Source: Halomonas salipaludis (GTDB lineage Bacteria > Pseudomonadota > Gammaproteobacteria > Pseudomonadales > Halomonadaceae). Taken from it: 64,000 nt of DNA. How positions within the stretch are numbered: position 1 is the first letter of the stretch; each line of letters starts with the position of its first letter. The notes under the pieces are model-generated. The model had not been told where the DNA came from and did no database searches. It saw only the letters and a program-made list of their open reading frames with translations. The position numbers and the translations under genes are program-made. The stretch covers positions 124,001 to 188,000 of the forward strand of contig NZ_NSKB01000007.1 of the NCBI RefSeq assembly GCF_002286975.1, in the 5' to 3' direction. Below are positions 45,027 through 52,943 of the stretch, piece after piece.

Positions 45027-45039
45027 GTACACGCCATTA
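45027..45039. promoter_or_regulatory. Operator-like motif upstream of nicA
   Basis: GTACACGCCATTA is the third copy of the GTAYRCRCCAWWA motif. It lies just downstream of the candidate nicA promoter, where a bound repressor would obstruct initiation. Confidence 0.4.
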
Positions 45040-45130
45040 GCAGCAAGAAAAGTGCACTACCAGCGAGAACCGCACCATTTCTTGCACCAGAGCGGTGCGA
45101 CCGCAGCAGCCAACAATAACGACGACACCC

Positions 45131-45625
45131 ATGACCCAAACCCTGACACTGAACGTCAACGGACAGGCGCAAGCGCTATCAGTGGCACCCGACACGCCGC
45201 TGCTGAATGTGTTGCGCAACGATCTAGCGCTCAATGGCCCCAAGTACGGTTGTGGGCTGGGTGAGTGCGGAGCCTGCAGCGTGCTGGTCAACGGCATGGC
45301 TGCCCGAGCTTGCGTGCTACCGATCTCAGCGGTAGTCGGCCACGAAATTGTTACCCTCGAGGGCCTGGCCCACGAGGGCCGGCTCGACCCAGTGCAGCAG
45401 GCCTTTATCGAAGCGCAGGCCGCCCAGTGCGGCTATTGCCTCAACGGCATGATCATTAGCCTGCGGGCCTTGCTCAATCGAACCCCGCGGCCCACATCGA
45501 CACAGCTCAGAGCGGCGCTGGAGTATCACCTCTGCCGCTGTGGCACCCACCTGGAGATCCTGGAGGCAGCAGAGCGCGCCGTAGACATCAATGCCGCAGA
45601 GTCACTGGAGGCGCCCCGTGACTGA
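45131..45625 (+). CDS. nicA: Nicotinate dehydrogenase [2Fe-2S] subunit, NicA
   Basis: A 164-residue iron-sulfur subunit of the nicotinate hydroxylase. The plant-type ferredoxin cluster is held by C41, C46, C49 and C61 (YGCGLGECGAC then ARAC), and the second cluster by QCGYC and CRCG in the C-terminal helical domain. It passes electrons from the molybdenum site to cytochrome c. The start at 45131 fits the family N-terminus (TLTLNVNGQ), though its SD is weak. It overlaps the next gene by 8 bp (GTGACTGA), and so is translated with the cytochrome subunit. Confidence 0.93.
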   Translation: MTQTLTLNVNGQAQALSVAPDTPLLNVLRNDLALNGPKYGCGLGECGACSVLVNGMAARACVLPISAVVGHEIVTLEGLAHEGRLDPVQQAFIEAQAAQCGYCLNGMIISLRALLNRTPRPTSTQLRAALEYHLCRCGTHLEILEAAERAVDINAAESLEAPRD

Positions 45626-48602
45626 CCGGCCGCTCTCCTCGCCGAGGGCCGACCGTGCAACGCTGCCCGCTGCGCTGGCATCGCCCAAGCGCTTCGGCGT
45701 AGCAATACGGCCTCCCCGCTATGCCTGGAACGGCGAGCACTTCGTCAGCGATCGACTGGTAGACGTGGACAGGGCCAGCGTGGCCGACCAACCGGGGCGG
45801 ATCGAGGTTGTCGTCGAGGGCAACTTCGTGGGCGTGGTCGCCGACAGCCTGGATGCGGCCCAGAACGCCGCACGACAACTGGCCATCGAGTGGCAGGCCA
45901 TCTCCGATACGGGCCATGGCAATGACGTCCGAGCTCACATAGCGACCAAAACGAACAGCAGCGATCCGCTCGCAGAGCATGGCACCCCCAGCCCGGCCCA
46001 CCGCCACGACTATGGCTGGCCAAGCCGTCTACGCTGGGGCGATACCCCCGGCTGGGTGGTGGCCGACTGCTCCGAGCAAAGCCTCATGGTGTGGGTCGAT
46101 AGCATGTCGCCAGAGGCCTTGGCCCACGACTTGGCGACACTTACCGGCCTGGCGCGCGAGCATATCGACCTGTATGGGCCCTCAGCACTGCGAGATGCCT
46201 GCTTGGGACGCCACTGCGGGGACGATGCCGCAGTGGATGCTGCCATCATGTCTCGCCGGCTCGGTTACCCCGTGGCGGTATGGCTGGATGCAACCTACGC
46301 ACGCGATGTGCAGGCCCTGGGCGAGGCCCAGCGCATCTCCTTGCGTGCCGACCTGGCAATGGACGGCGAGATCAGCGACTTCCGCTACCACCAGGCGCAT
46401 ATTTCGGGAGACATTGCTGCCGTGGGCCTATGGCTATGCGGTTGCCCTCCCGTCCAGCCAGCCATGGCCAGCCCAGCTGCGACTTACTCCCCCTATGCCT
46501 TTCGTCGCCACCGGTTGGCGACACGACGCGATGCGGGCACTCACAGCCACAACGACGGGTTCGCCGAGATTCAACAAGCGTTTGCCAGAGAATCCTTCCT
46601 GGACGAGGTAGCCCACGACAGTGGCCAGGATCCACTGGCACTGCGCCAGCGTCATCTCGACGATCCGCGTGGTATCGAGCTGATCGAGTCCGTCTCCCGG
46701 CGCGCCGAGTGGGGTAAAACGTCATCCCCTGCCGATGCCGAGTCACCCGACCTGCTGCGCGGCCGCGGCTTCGCCTATGCGCAACGTCCCGACCGCCATC
46801 AACGTATTGCCGAAGGCGTCCGCTCGGCCTGGATCGCCGATGTGGAGGTCAACCGCGTGACCGGCGATGTCACCCTGACCCGCCTGGTGGTGGGCCAGGA
46901 TGCCGGGCCTGACATCGACACCTCGCGCTTGCAGCAAACCTTGCAAGCGCGTGTGCTGAGTAGCGCGCGTCCGCTGCTTGGGCGCGCCCCCACCTTCGAC
47001 GAATGGGGCGATGGCAGCGAGCCTCCCCCGGACCGGGATAGCGCAACCAGTAGCGCTCTCGTGGAGCCGACCGACACCCTAACCCGGAGAGCAACGAACG
47101 ACATGCCGGCGACGCCGGGCGCTACGGCACTACCTGAGGCAGACCTTGCCCCCGCTGTGGCAGTCATCGCCAATGCCCTGTTCGATGCCACCGGAGTGCG
47201 TTTTCGCCAGCCGCCGTTCACTGCCGGCCGGGTACGCGAGGCCCTGCAGGACCCGACCTCCCCATTGCAGAAAAACGTCTCCGAACCACCAGCCCTTCGG
47301 CGCGGTAAACGCTGGTTCAAGGCAGCGGCACTGACCGCGGTAGCCGGCACAGCGATGATGGCCTGGCCCTGGAAGGGCGCGATCGCCCCGATCCCGCGCC
47401 CTGCCGCCAACCTCTACTCGGCAGAGACCATCGAGCGTGGGCGGCTGGTAGCCGCGGCTGGCGACTGCGCGGCCTGCCACACCGCCGAGGGAGGACAAGA
47501 AAATGCCGGAGGGCATGCCTTCGATACGCCGTTCGGCACCCTCTACAGCACCAATCTAACGCCCGATGAGGAAACCGGGATTGGCCAGTGGTCCTATGCG
47601 GCCTTCGACCGCGCCATGCGTCAAGGCATCAGCCGTGACGGCCGCCACCTCTATCCTGCGTTCCCCTACACGGCCTTTGCCAAGATCAGCGATGCCGACA
47701 TGCAGGCGCTTTATGCCTATCTGATGGCACAGCCCGCAGTGCGCGCCGAGACACCCGCCAACTCGCTGAGCTTCCCCTTCAATATCCGACCATTAATGGC
47801 AGGCTGGAATGCGTTATACCACGATGCCACGCCCTTCGAGCCCGCCCCCGAGCAGAGTGATTTATACAACCGTGGCGCTTATCTCGCCGAGGGCCTGGGC
47901 CACTGCAGCGCCTGCCATACCCCACGCAACGCCATGGGCGCAGAGCGTCGAGGAGAACAGCGCCTGGCCGGCGCCATGGTGGACGGCTGGGAGGCCCCTC
48001 CCCTCAACCAGCAAACTCACTCACCGATTGCCTGGAGCGAGGCCTCTCTCTACGACTATCTGCGCCATGGAGCCTCGTCGCTGCATGGCGTGGCCTCCGG
48101 CCCCATGGCACCAGTAGTAGCCGGCCTGGGCGAGCTGCCGGAGTACGACGTACGCGCCCTGGCGCACTACGTGGCGGCCCAGATGGGCGTACCGGCAGGA
48201 GATAGCGAGAGTGTTCAAGCGGATGCCGCGGAGCGCATTGCCTCGACCCAGAGCGGCCCTATGGGAATGGAGGAAGGTGAGCGCCTATTCGAGGGCGCTT
48301 GCGCTGCTTGTCATATGGAGAGCGGCGCTCCCACCTTTTCCAGCGCCAAAACTTCTCTGGCCCTGAACACCAACCTGTTCAGCGCACATCCCGACAACGT
48401 CATTCAATCGATTCTAGGCGGCGTACATGCCGACCATGTTCCAGGCAGCGGCGCGATGCCTGGTTTCTCCGACAGCCTTAGCGACTCTCAGGTTGCCACT
48501 CTGACGGCTTACCTGCGGGCACGCTTCGCGCCCGACCAAGCACCCTGGAAAGACATCGAATCCCGCACATCGGAGATTCGTTCCTATAACGATAACCCTT
48601 AA
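45618..48602 (+). CDS. NicB-like protein: shortened molybdopterin-like domain fused to three cytochrome c domains
   Basis: A 994-residue protein. Residues about 30-555 resemble the NicB molybdopterin domain but start at the hammerhead-like part (FGVAIRPPRYAWN); the first 220 or so residues of the complete paralogue at 34959 are absent. The catalytic GxGE motif before IANALFDATGVRF is missing. A probable membrane helix (AAALTAVAGTAMMAW) near 566-583 separates this from three cytochrome c domains with CAACH near 617, CSACH near 763 and CAACH near 895. It likely delivers electrons from nicotinate oxidation to the respiratory chain. The molybdopterin-like part may be structural. The GTG at 45618 is chosen for the 8-bp overlap with nicA. 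Confidence 0.82.
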   Translation: MTDRPLSSPRADRATLPAALASPKRFGVAIRPPRYAWNGEHFVSDRLVDVDRASVADQPGRIEVVVEGNFVGVVADSLDAAQNAARQLAIEWQAISDTGHGNDVRAHIATKTNSSDPLAEHGTPSPAHRHDYGWPSRLRWGDTPGWVVADCSEQSLMVWVDSMSPEALAHDLATLTGLAREHIDLYGPSALRDACLGRHCGDDAAVDAAIMSRRLGYPVAVWLDATYARDVQALGEAQRISLRADLAMDGEISDFRYHQAHISGDIAAVGLWLCGCPPVQPAMASPAATYSPYAFRRHRLATRRDAGTHSHNDGFAEIQQAFARESFLDEVAHDSGQDPLALRQRHLDDPRGIELIESVSRRAEWGKTSSPADAESPDLLRGRGFAYAQRPDRHQRIAEGVRSAWIADVEVNRVTGDVTLTRLVVGQDAGPDIDTSRLQQTLQARVLSSARPLLGRAPTFDEWGDGSEPPPDRDSATSSALVEPTDTLTRRATNDMPATPGATALPEADLAPAVAVIANALFDATGVRFRQPPFTAGRVREALQDPTSPLQKNVSEPPALRRGKRWFKAAALTAVAGTAMMAWPWKGAIAPIPRPAANLYSAETIERGRLVAAAGDCAACHTAEGGQENAGGHAFDTPFGTLYSTNLTPDEETGIGQWSYAAFDRAMRQGISRDGRHLYPAFPYTAFAKISDADMQALYAYLMAQPAVRAETPANSLSFPFNIRPLMAGWNALYHDATPFEPAPEQSDLYNRGAYLAEGLGHCSACHTPRNAMGAERRGEQRLAGAMVDGWEAPPLNQQTHSPIAWSEASLYDYLRHGASSLHGVASGPMAPVVAGLGELPEYDVRALAHYVAAQMGVPAGDSESVQADAAERIASTQSGPMGMEEGERLFEGACAACHMESGAPTFSSAKTSLALNTNLFSAHPDNVIQSILGGVHADHVPGSGAMPGFSDSLSDSQVATLTAYLRARFAPDQAPWKDIESRTSEIRSYNDNP

Positions 48603-48632
48603 CCCCGACGTAATAACAATACGAGGTTGATC

Positions 48633-48821
48633 ATGCAAAGAAGCAAATGGATATGGCTAGTTTGGACAGTGGTACTACTGTGCTACCTAGTCCCTTACAC
48701 CCTACTGACCAACGTACAAACATGGCTGGGCAGTTTTCTGTTCTGGACGATTGCCGGGTTGGTGATCATTGCCCTAAACCTCTATATCACCAAAGATTTC
48801 GAGGAGCACGGCAATGACTGA
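48633..48821 (+). CDS. Small two-TM partner of a sodium:solute symporter
   Basis: A 62-residue membrane protein with two hydrophobic helices (WLVWTVVLLCYLVPYTLL and FLFWTIAGLVIIALNLYI) ending in a charged tail (DFEEHGND). Small proteins of this type (DUF3311/YhdT-like) are regularly encoded before SSS-family symporters. The ATG at 48633 has GAGG upstream. The stop overlaps the symporter start by 8 bp (ATGACTGA). It probably assists the symporter's assembly or activity. Confidence 0.82.
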   Translation: MQRSKWIWLVWTVVLLCYLVPYTLLTNVQTWLGSFLFWTIAGLVIIALNLYITKDFEEHGND

Positions 48822-50325
48822 GTCAATGATCTGGTGGTCTATCGCCATCTATTTCTTTATTGCCATTGGGATTGCCATCTTATCTCGCCAAGGCAAGTCG
48901 GAGAGCATGTCGGGTTATTTCTTGGGTAACCGACAAATGAATGGGTTCGTCTCAGCGTTGAGCTACAGCGCCACGACCTATAGCGCCTTTATGATGGTAG
49001 GGCTGGCCGGATTGACCTACGCCGGCGGCGTGGGCGCCCTCGGCTTTGAAATCATCTATTTCGCGGGCGTCTCGCTGGTGGCGATCTTCGGGCCGAAATT
49101 CTGGGCCGTAGGCAAGAAGTTCAACTTCGTGACCCCTAGCGAGATGCTAGGCCATCGCTATAACAGCAAGCACGTCGCCATGGCCGTGTCGATTGCCAGC
49201 TGTATCTTCCTGATTCCCTACGCAGCAGTACAGCTTGCCGGCGTTGGCTATCTACTTCAAGGCACCACCAACGGCGCAATTCCTTTTACCACCGGGGTAA
49301 TGCTGGCAACGGTGATAGCGATTATCTTCTCCTATGTAGCAGGCATTCGCTCAGTCATGTGGACCGACTCCCTGCAAGCCATCATGATGATCATCGCCTC
49401 GACGCTGGTCGCTTTCCTGGTCATCCAGGGACTAGGTGGGTTTACGGCGCTGTTCGACACCCTGGCCAGTGAGCATCCCCAATCGCTAACGGTTCCAGGC
49501 ACTGGTCTATTCAGCTTCATCACCTTCCTCGGCCTGACCATCCCGTGGTTCTTCTTTAGCCTCTCCAACCCCCAGGTCAGCCAGCGGCTATTCATGCCCG
49601 CCTCGCTGCGCTCCATGCGCCAGATGCTGATCGGCTTCCTGGTCTTCGGCTTTATCTACACCCTGGTGTCGGTGCTGTGGGGCTTTTCTGCCCTGGCGGC
49701 CTTTCCTAGCCTGGAGCGCGCGGATCTCGCCACCCCGACGCTGCTGGCATCCGACTTCGTGCCACCGCTCCTGGGCGTTATCGTGATGATCGGCATCATG
49801 GCCGCCGCCGTCTCGACCATCGACTCGATCATGCTGACTCTCTCCTCGATGCTGGCACGTGACGTCTATGCCAATCTCAAGCCCGATGCCAGCGAAAAGC
49901 GTCAGCTGCTGGCCGGCAAGATCGTGATCCCCGTCATCGCCATCATGGCGCTTGGCTTTGCCGAACTCGAGCTCGACCTGATCGCCGTGCTCTCGGTGGC
50001 AGCTTCATCGGGCCTGGTGGCCATGGTGCCAGCGATCATCGGTGCCTTCTACTGGAAGCGTGGCACTGCCGCTGGCGCCCTGGTAAGCGTGCTCGGCACC
50101 GGCGCCTTCGTGCTTTTCGTCTATGCCATTGGCAACTCCTTCCTGGGTCTGCCGGCAGGCGTGTGGGGAATTATCGTGTCCACGACGCTATTCGTAGGTG
50201 TGAGTTTAGCGACCAAACCGCATAAGGCTTCTACCGATCTCTTCCTAAAGGCTATCACCGAGGAGTTAGGCCGCAAGAAGCACACACCATCCGCCAGCCC
50301 TGACCCACACAACGCCACGGCTTAA
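48814..50325 (+). CDS. Sodium:solute symporter (SSS family)
   Basis: A 503-residue inner-membrane carrier with 12-13 hydrophobic segments. SYSATTYSAFMMVGLAGLTY near the N-terminus and VSTIDSIMLTLSSMLARDVY are family signatures that include the sodium site. Sequence type is that of PanF/MctP-like SSS carriers of monocarboxylates. Since it sits between the nicAB electron transfer genes and nicX, nicotinate uptake is a likely role. It would replace the MFS permease NicT of P. putida. Substrate not proven. Confidence 0.88.
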   Translation: MTESMIWWSIAIYFFIAIGIAILSRQGKSESMSGYFLGNRQMNGFVSALSYSATTYSAFMMVGLAGLTYAGGVGALGFEIIYFAGVSLVAIFGPKFWAVGKKFNFVTPSEMLGHRYNSKHVAMAVSIASCIFLIPYAAVQLAGVGYLLQGTTNGAIPFTTGVMLATVIAIIFSYVAGIRSVMWTDSLQAIMMIIASTLVAFLVIQGLGGFTALFDTLASEHPQSLTVPGTGLFSFITFLGLTIPWFFFSLSNPQVSQRLFMPASLRSMRQMLIGFLVFGFIYTLVSVLWGFSALAAFPSLERADLATPTLLASDFVPPLLGVIVMIGIMAAAVSTIDSIMLTLSSMLARDVYANLKPDASEKRQLLAGKIVIPVIAIMALGFAELELDLIAVLSVAASSGLVAMVPAIIGAFYWKRGTAAGALVSVLGTGAFVLFVYAIGNSFLGLPAGVWGIIVSTTLFVGVSLATKPHKASTDLFLKAITEELGRKKHTPSASPDPHNATA

Positions 50326-50348
50326 TTTTCATCGACAATCTACCGCTC

Positions 50349-50401
50349 GGCGCTTTATGTCCGATAAGGGCTAAAGCGCCAAGGTCGGACGCATTAGCCC
50401 T
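50349..50401 (+). promoter_or_regulatory. Structured leader upstream of nicX, pseudoknot-capable
   Basis: GGCGCTTTA (50349-50357) and TAAAGCGCC (50372-50380) form a perfect 9-bp hairpin with a 14-nt loop. The loop region contains GTCCGA (50359-50364), complementary to TCGGAC (50385-50390). AGGGCTAA (50367-50374) is complementary to TTAGCCCT (50394-50401). The last two pairings interleave, as in an H-type pseudoknot, and the second competes with the 3' arm of the hairpin. The nicX start is 34 bases further on. No T tract follows, so it is not a plain terminator. Confidence 0.55.
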
Positions 50402-50434
50402 AACGGTTCCATACAATGGATATTGGGAGTTCTC

Positions 50435-51466
50435 ATGGATCACGCAAGTTTTACCGAAATATGTCTGCACCAGCTAAAAATGTCTGGCGTGCATGAAGGC
50501 GAAAAGCTCATTATCCTTACACAGGGCAATGAACGCCTTGAGTATGCCGATGCGTTTATGGCGGCGGGCCAGCGCTTAGGTGCTAATATGTACCATATGC
50601 GCTTACCGTCCCCACTACCGACGGGCGGTTGGAATGTGGGTACGACAGGTCTAGCCAGCATGCCAGACGCGGTAGAAGCGCTTAAGAATTGCGACATGCT
50701 GATCGACTGTATTTTCCTGCTTTTTTCACCGGAACAAATGGCTATACAGGCGGCGGGGACGCGCATACTGACAGCCGTAGAGCCTCCTGAGTTATTGGCG
50801 CGCATGTTGCCCTCGAAAGAGTTGAGAGAGAAGGTCGAAATCGCTGCCGATATGCTGGACAAGGCCAAGGTAATGCGTATTACCTCGCCCCATGGCACCG
50901 ATGTTACCTACCAATTGAATACCTATCCCACCATCGCCGAATATGCCTGTACCGATGAACCAGGCCGCTGGGATCACTGGCCGTCAGGGTTTGTCTTTAC
51001 CGGCGGCGACGACGATGGTGTTGATGGCCAGATCGTCGTCGCTCCGGGCGATATCCTCTTGCCCCAGAATATCTACGTTCGCGAACCGATCACCTATACC
51101 ATAGAGAAGGGCTGGATCACCGATATTCGAGGAGGCTTCGAGGCCGATATCGTCAAATCCTATATGCAAGACTTCAATGACGAGCGCGGCTATGGCATGA
51201 GCCACGTCGGCTGGGGAATGAACCGGGACGCCAAGTGGCACAGAATGGTGCCCGGAGAGTTCCCCGGTGGCATGGGGATGGAGCCCAGGAGCTTCTACGG
51301 AAACGTGATGTTCTCGACGGGGCCGAATAGCGAGCTCGGGGGGAGCAATGACACCGCCTGCCACTTGGACATTCCCATGCGAGGCTGCTCACTCTTTCTC
51401 GATGACACGCCCATCGTTATCGACGGCGACATCGTTGAAAAGGAGATCATCATCGACCAACCATGA
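50435..51466 (+). CDS. nicX: 2,5-dihydroxypyridine 5,6-dioxygenase, NicX
   Basis: A 343-residue Fe(II) dioxygenase that opens the ring of 2,5-dihydroxypyridine to N-formylmaleamate. The sequence matches the NicX type: ILTQGNERLEYADAFMAAG, RITSPHGTDVTY and the metal-site region GYGMSHVGWGMNRDAKWH followed by SNDTACHLDIPMRGCS, where His and Asp/Glu ligands are expected. Length is close to the P. putida enzyme. The ATG at 50435 with GGGAG six bases upstream is preferred over the TTG at 50423. It completes the pathway from nicotinate to fumarate. It is preceded by a structured leader, so expression may be set separately from the symporter. Confidence 0.93.
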   Translation: MDHASFTEICLHQLKMSGVHEGEKLIILTQGNERLEYADAFMAAGQRLGANMYHMRLPSPLPTGGWNVGTTGLASMPDAVEALKNCDMLIDCIFLLFSPEQMAIQAAGTRILTAVEPPELLARMLPSKELREKVEIAADMLDKAKVMRITSPHGTDVTYQLNTYPTIAEYACTDEPGRWDHWPSGFVFTGGDDDGVDGQIVVAPGDILLPQNIYVREPITYTIEKGWITDIRGGFEADIVKSYMQDFNDERGYGMSHVGWGMNRDAKWHRMVPGEFPGGMGMEPRSFYGNVMFSTGPNSELGGSNDTACHLDIPMRGCSLFLDDTPIVIDGDIVEKEIIIDQP

Positions 51467-51480
51467 TCCTGCAGCGCCCC

Positions 51481-51508
51481 CCCAGGGGCTCACGCCTGAG
51501 CCTCTGGG
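51481..51508. terminator. Hairpin after nicX
   Basis: CCCAGGGGCTCA and TGAGCCTCTGGG pair over 12 positions with a single G-T wobble and a 4-nt loop, 14 bp after the nicX stop. It lies between convergent genes and could end transcription from both sides. Confidence 0.55.
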
Positions 51509-51562
51509 TGATTGCCGCAAAATAGCCCCACATCCTTGGTGCTACTGCTTTCGACAAGCCGC

Positions 51563-52798
51563 TTACTCTCTGCCGGCCAGCTCGATCAGCGCATCGCACA
51601 GCACCTGAGCGCCCAGGGCGCACTGCTCCGGGCTCGAGTACTCCGCCTCGTTGTGGCTGATACCGTCGCGACAGGGGATGAAGACCATCGCCGTGGGCGC
51701 GACCCGCGACACATAGACGGCGTCGTGGCCGGCACCGCTCAGCATGCGCCGGTAGGCAATGCCACGAGCCTTGGCGGCGCCCTCCACGGCGTCGACGCAG
51801 CCGGCATCGAAGCTCACCACCGGCGAGGCCCAGATGCGCTCGCTTTTCGCCTCCACGCCGAAGGCCTCGCCGGCGGCGGCCAGTTCATCCTCGAAGCGCG
51901 CTTCCAGGGCATCCAGCTCACCCTCGTCGATATGACGCAGGTCGACGCTGAGCCGCACCTCTCCGGGCACCACGTTACGCGAGGCGGCGTCGATTTCCAG
52001 GGTGCCACAGGTGACCTTGGTGTCGCCGCTGGGATCCGCCAGGGCGTGGGCCTGGAGGCGGTCGATGCAGCGCGCCGCGGCGGCCAAGGCGTCGCGCCGG
52101 TAGCGCATCGGCGTGGGGCCGGCATGCGAGGACTGGCCGCGCAGCGTGACGTCGAACCAGCGCATGCCCTGCACGCCGGTCACCACGCCGATCGCCTCGT
52201 GGTTCTCCTCCAACACCGGCCCCTGCTCGATATGCAGCTCGAGGAAGCCCGCCAGGCGCGGCTCGCCCACCGCCATCTCGCCGTTGAAGCCGGTCGCGGC
52301 GAGCGCCTCGCCGAGGCTCACGCCGTCGCGGTCGCGGCGCGCCAGGGTCGAGCCGACGCTGAACACGCCGGCATAGGTGCCGGAGGCGACCATGGCCGGG
52401 GCGAAGCGGCTGCCCTCCTCGTTGGTCCACACCACCAGTTCCAGCGGCCGCTGGGTGACCACGCCGTGATCGTCGAGGGTACGCAGCGCCTCGAGGCCGG
52501 CCAGTACCCCCAGCACGCCGTCGAAGCGTCCACCCTTGGGCTGGGTATCCAGGTGGCTGCCAACGCCGATCGGATCGAGATCGTCACGCTTGCCGGCGCG
52601 GCGCAGGAACATGTTGCCGACGCGATCGACGCGCAGCGTAAGACCCAGCGCCTGGCCCCATTCGATCAGCAAGTGCCGGCCGGCGGCGTCCTCGTCGGTA
52701 AGCGCCAGCCGGTGGCTGCCGCCGTTGGGGCTGGGGCCGATCTCGGCCATCGCCATCAGCGAATCCCACAGTCGTTGCCCATCAATGGAGTGCGTCAT
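51563..52798 (-). CDS. M20 amidohydrolase: N-carbamoyl amino acid/allantoate amidohydrolase-like
   Basis: A 411-residue Zn-dependent amidohydrolase of the Hyu/AllC family. GVGSHLDTQPKGGRFDGVLG supplies the metal His and Asp, TNEEGSRFAP the bridging Glu, and ELHIEQGPVLE and GQSSHAGPTPM are further family motifs, with SGAGHDAVYVS near the end. These enzymes cleave N-carbamoyl groups. Next to agmatine deiminase, whose product is N-carbamoylputrescine, it could hydrolyse that compound or an N-carbamoyl beta-amino acid; this is inference. It is on the opposite strand to the aminotransferase and shares a 145-bp promoter region with it. Confidence 0.87.
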   Translation of the reverse strand: MTHSIDGQRLWDSLMAMAEIGPSPNGGSHRLALTDEDAAGRHLLIEWGQALGLTLRVDRVGNMFLRRAGKRDDLDPIGVGSHLDTQPKGGRFDGVLGVLAGLEALRTLDDHGVVTQRPLELVVWTNEEGSRFAPAMVASGTYAGVFSVGSTLARRDRDGVSLGEALAATGFNGEMAVGEPRLAGFLELHIEQGPVLEENHEAIGVVTGVQGMRWFDVTLRGQSSHAGPTPMRYRRDALAAAARCIDRLQAHALADPSGDTKVTCGTLEIDAASRNVVPGEVRLSVDLRHIDEGELDALEARFEDELAAAGEAFGVEAKSERIWASPVVSFDAGCVDAVEGAAKARGIAYRRMLSGAGHDAVYVSRVAPTAMVFIPCRDGISHNEAEYSSPEQCALGAQVLCDALIELAGRE

Positions 52799-52943
52799 GG
52801 GTGCCTCGTTGCGTTGTGGTTATAGGGTGTTGCCAGCTTAGAAAGCGGCCCTGCCTGCCACCATACCCCAATCGGGATATGTTCCCGCCAAGTCGCCCCT
52901 GGCTAGTCTGGTGCTACCGATAACAACAGACGAGGCCACGGCC

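Noticed and set aside
45618-48602. Considered as a broken nicB pseudogene
   Set aside because: The frame is open for 994 codons, translationally coupled to nicA, and retains three intact cytochrome motifs, so it is likely functional with a specialised domain.
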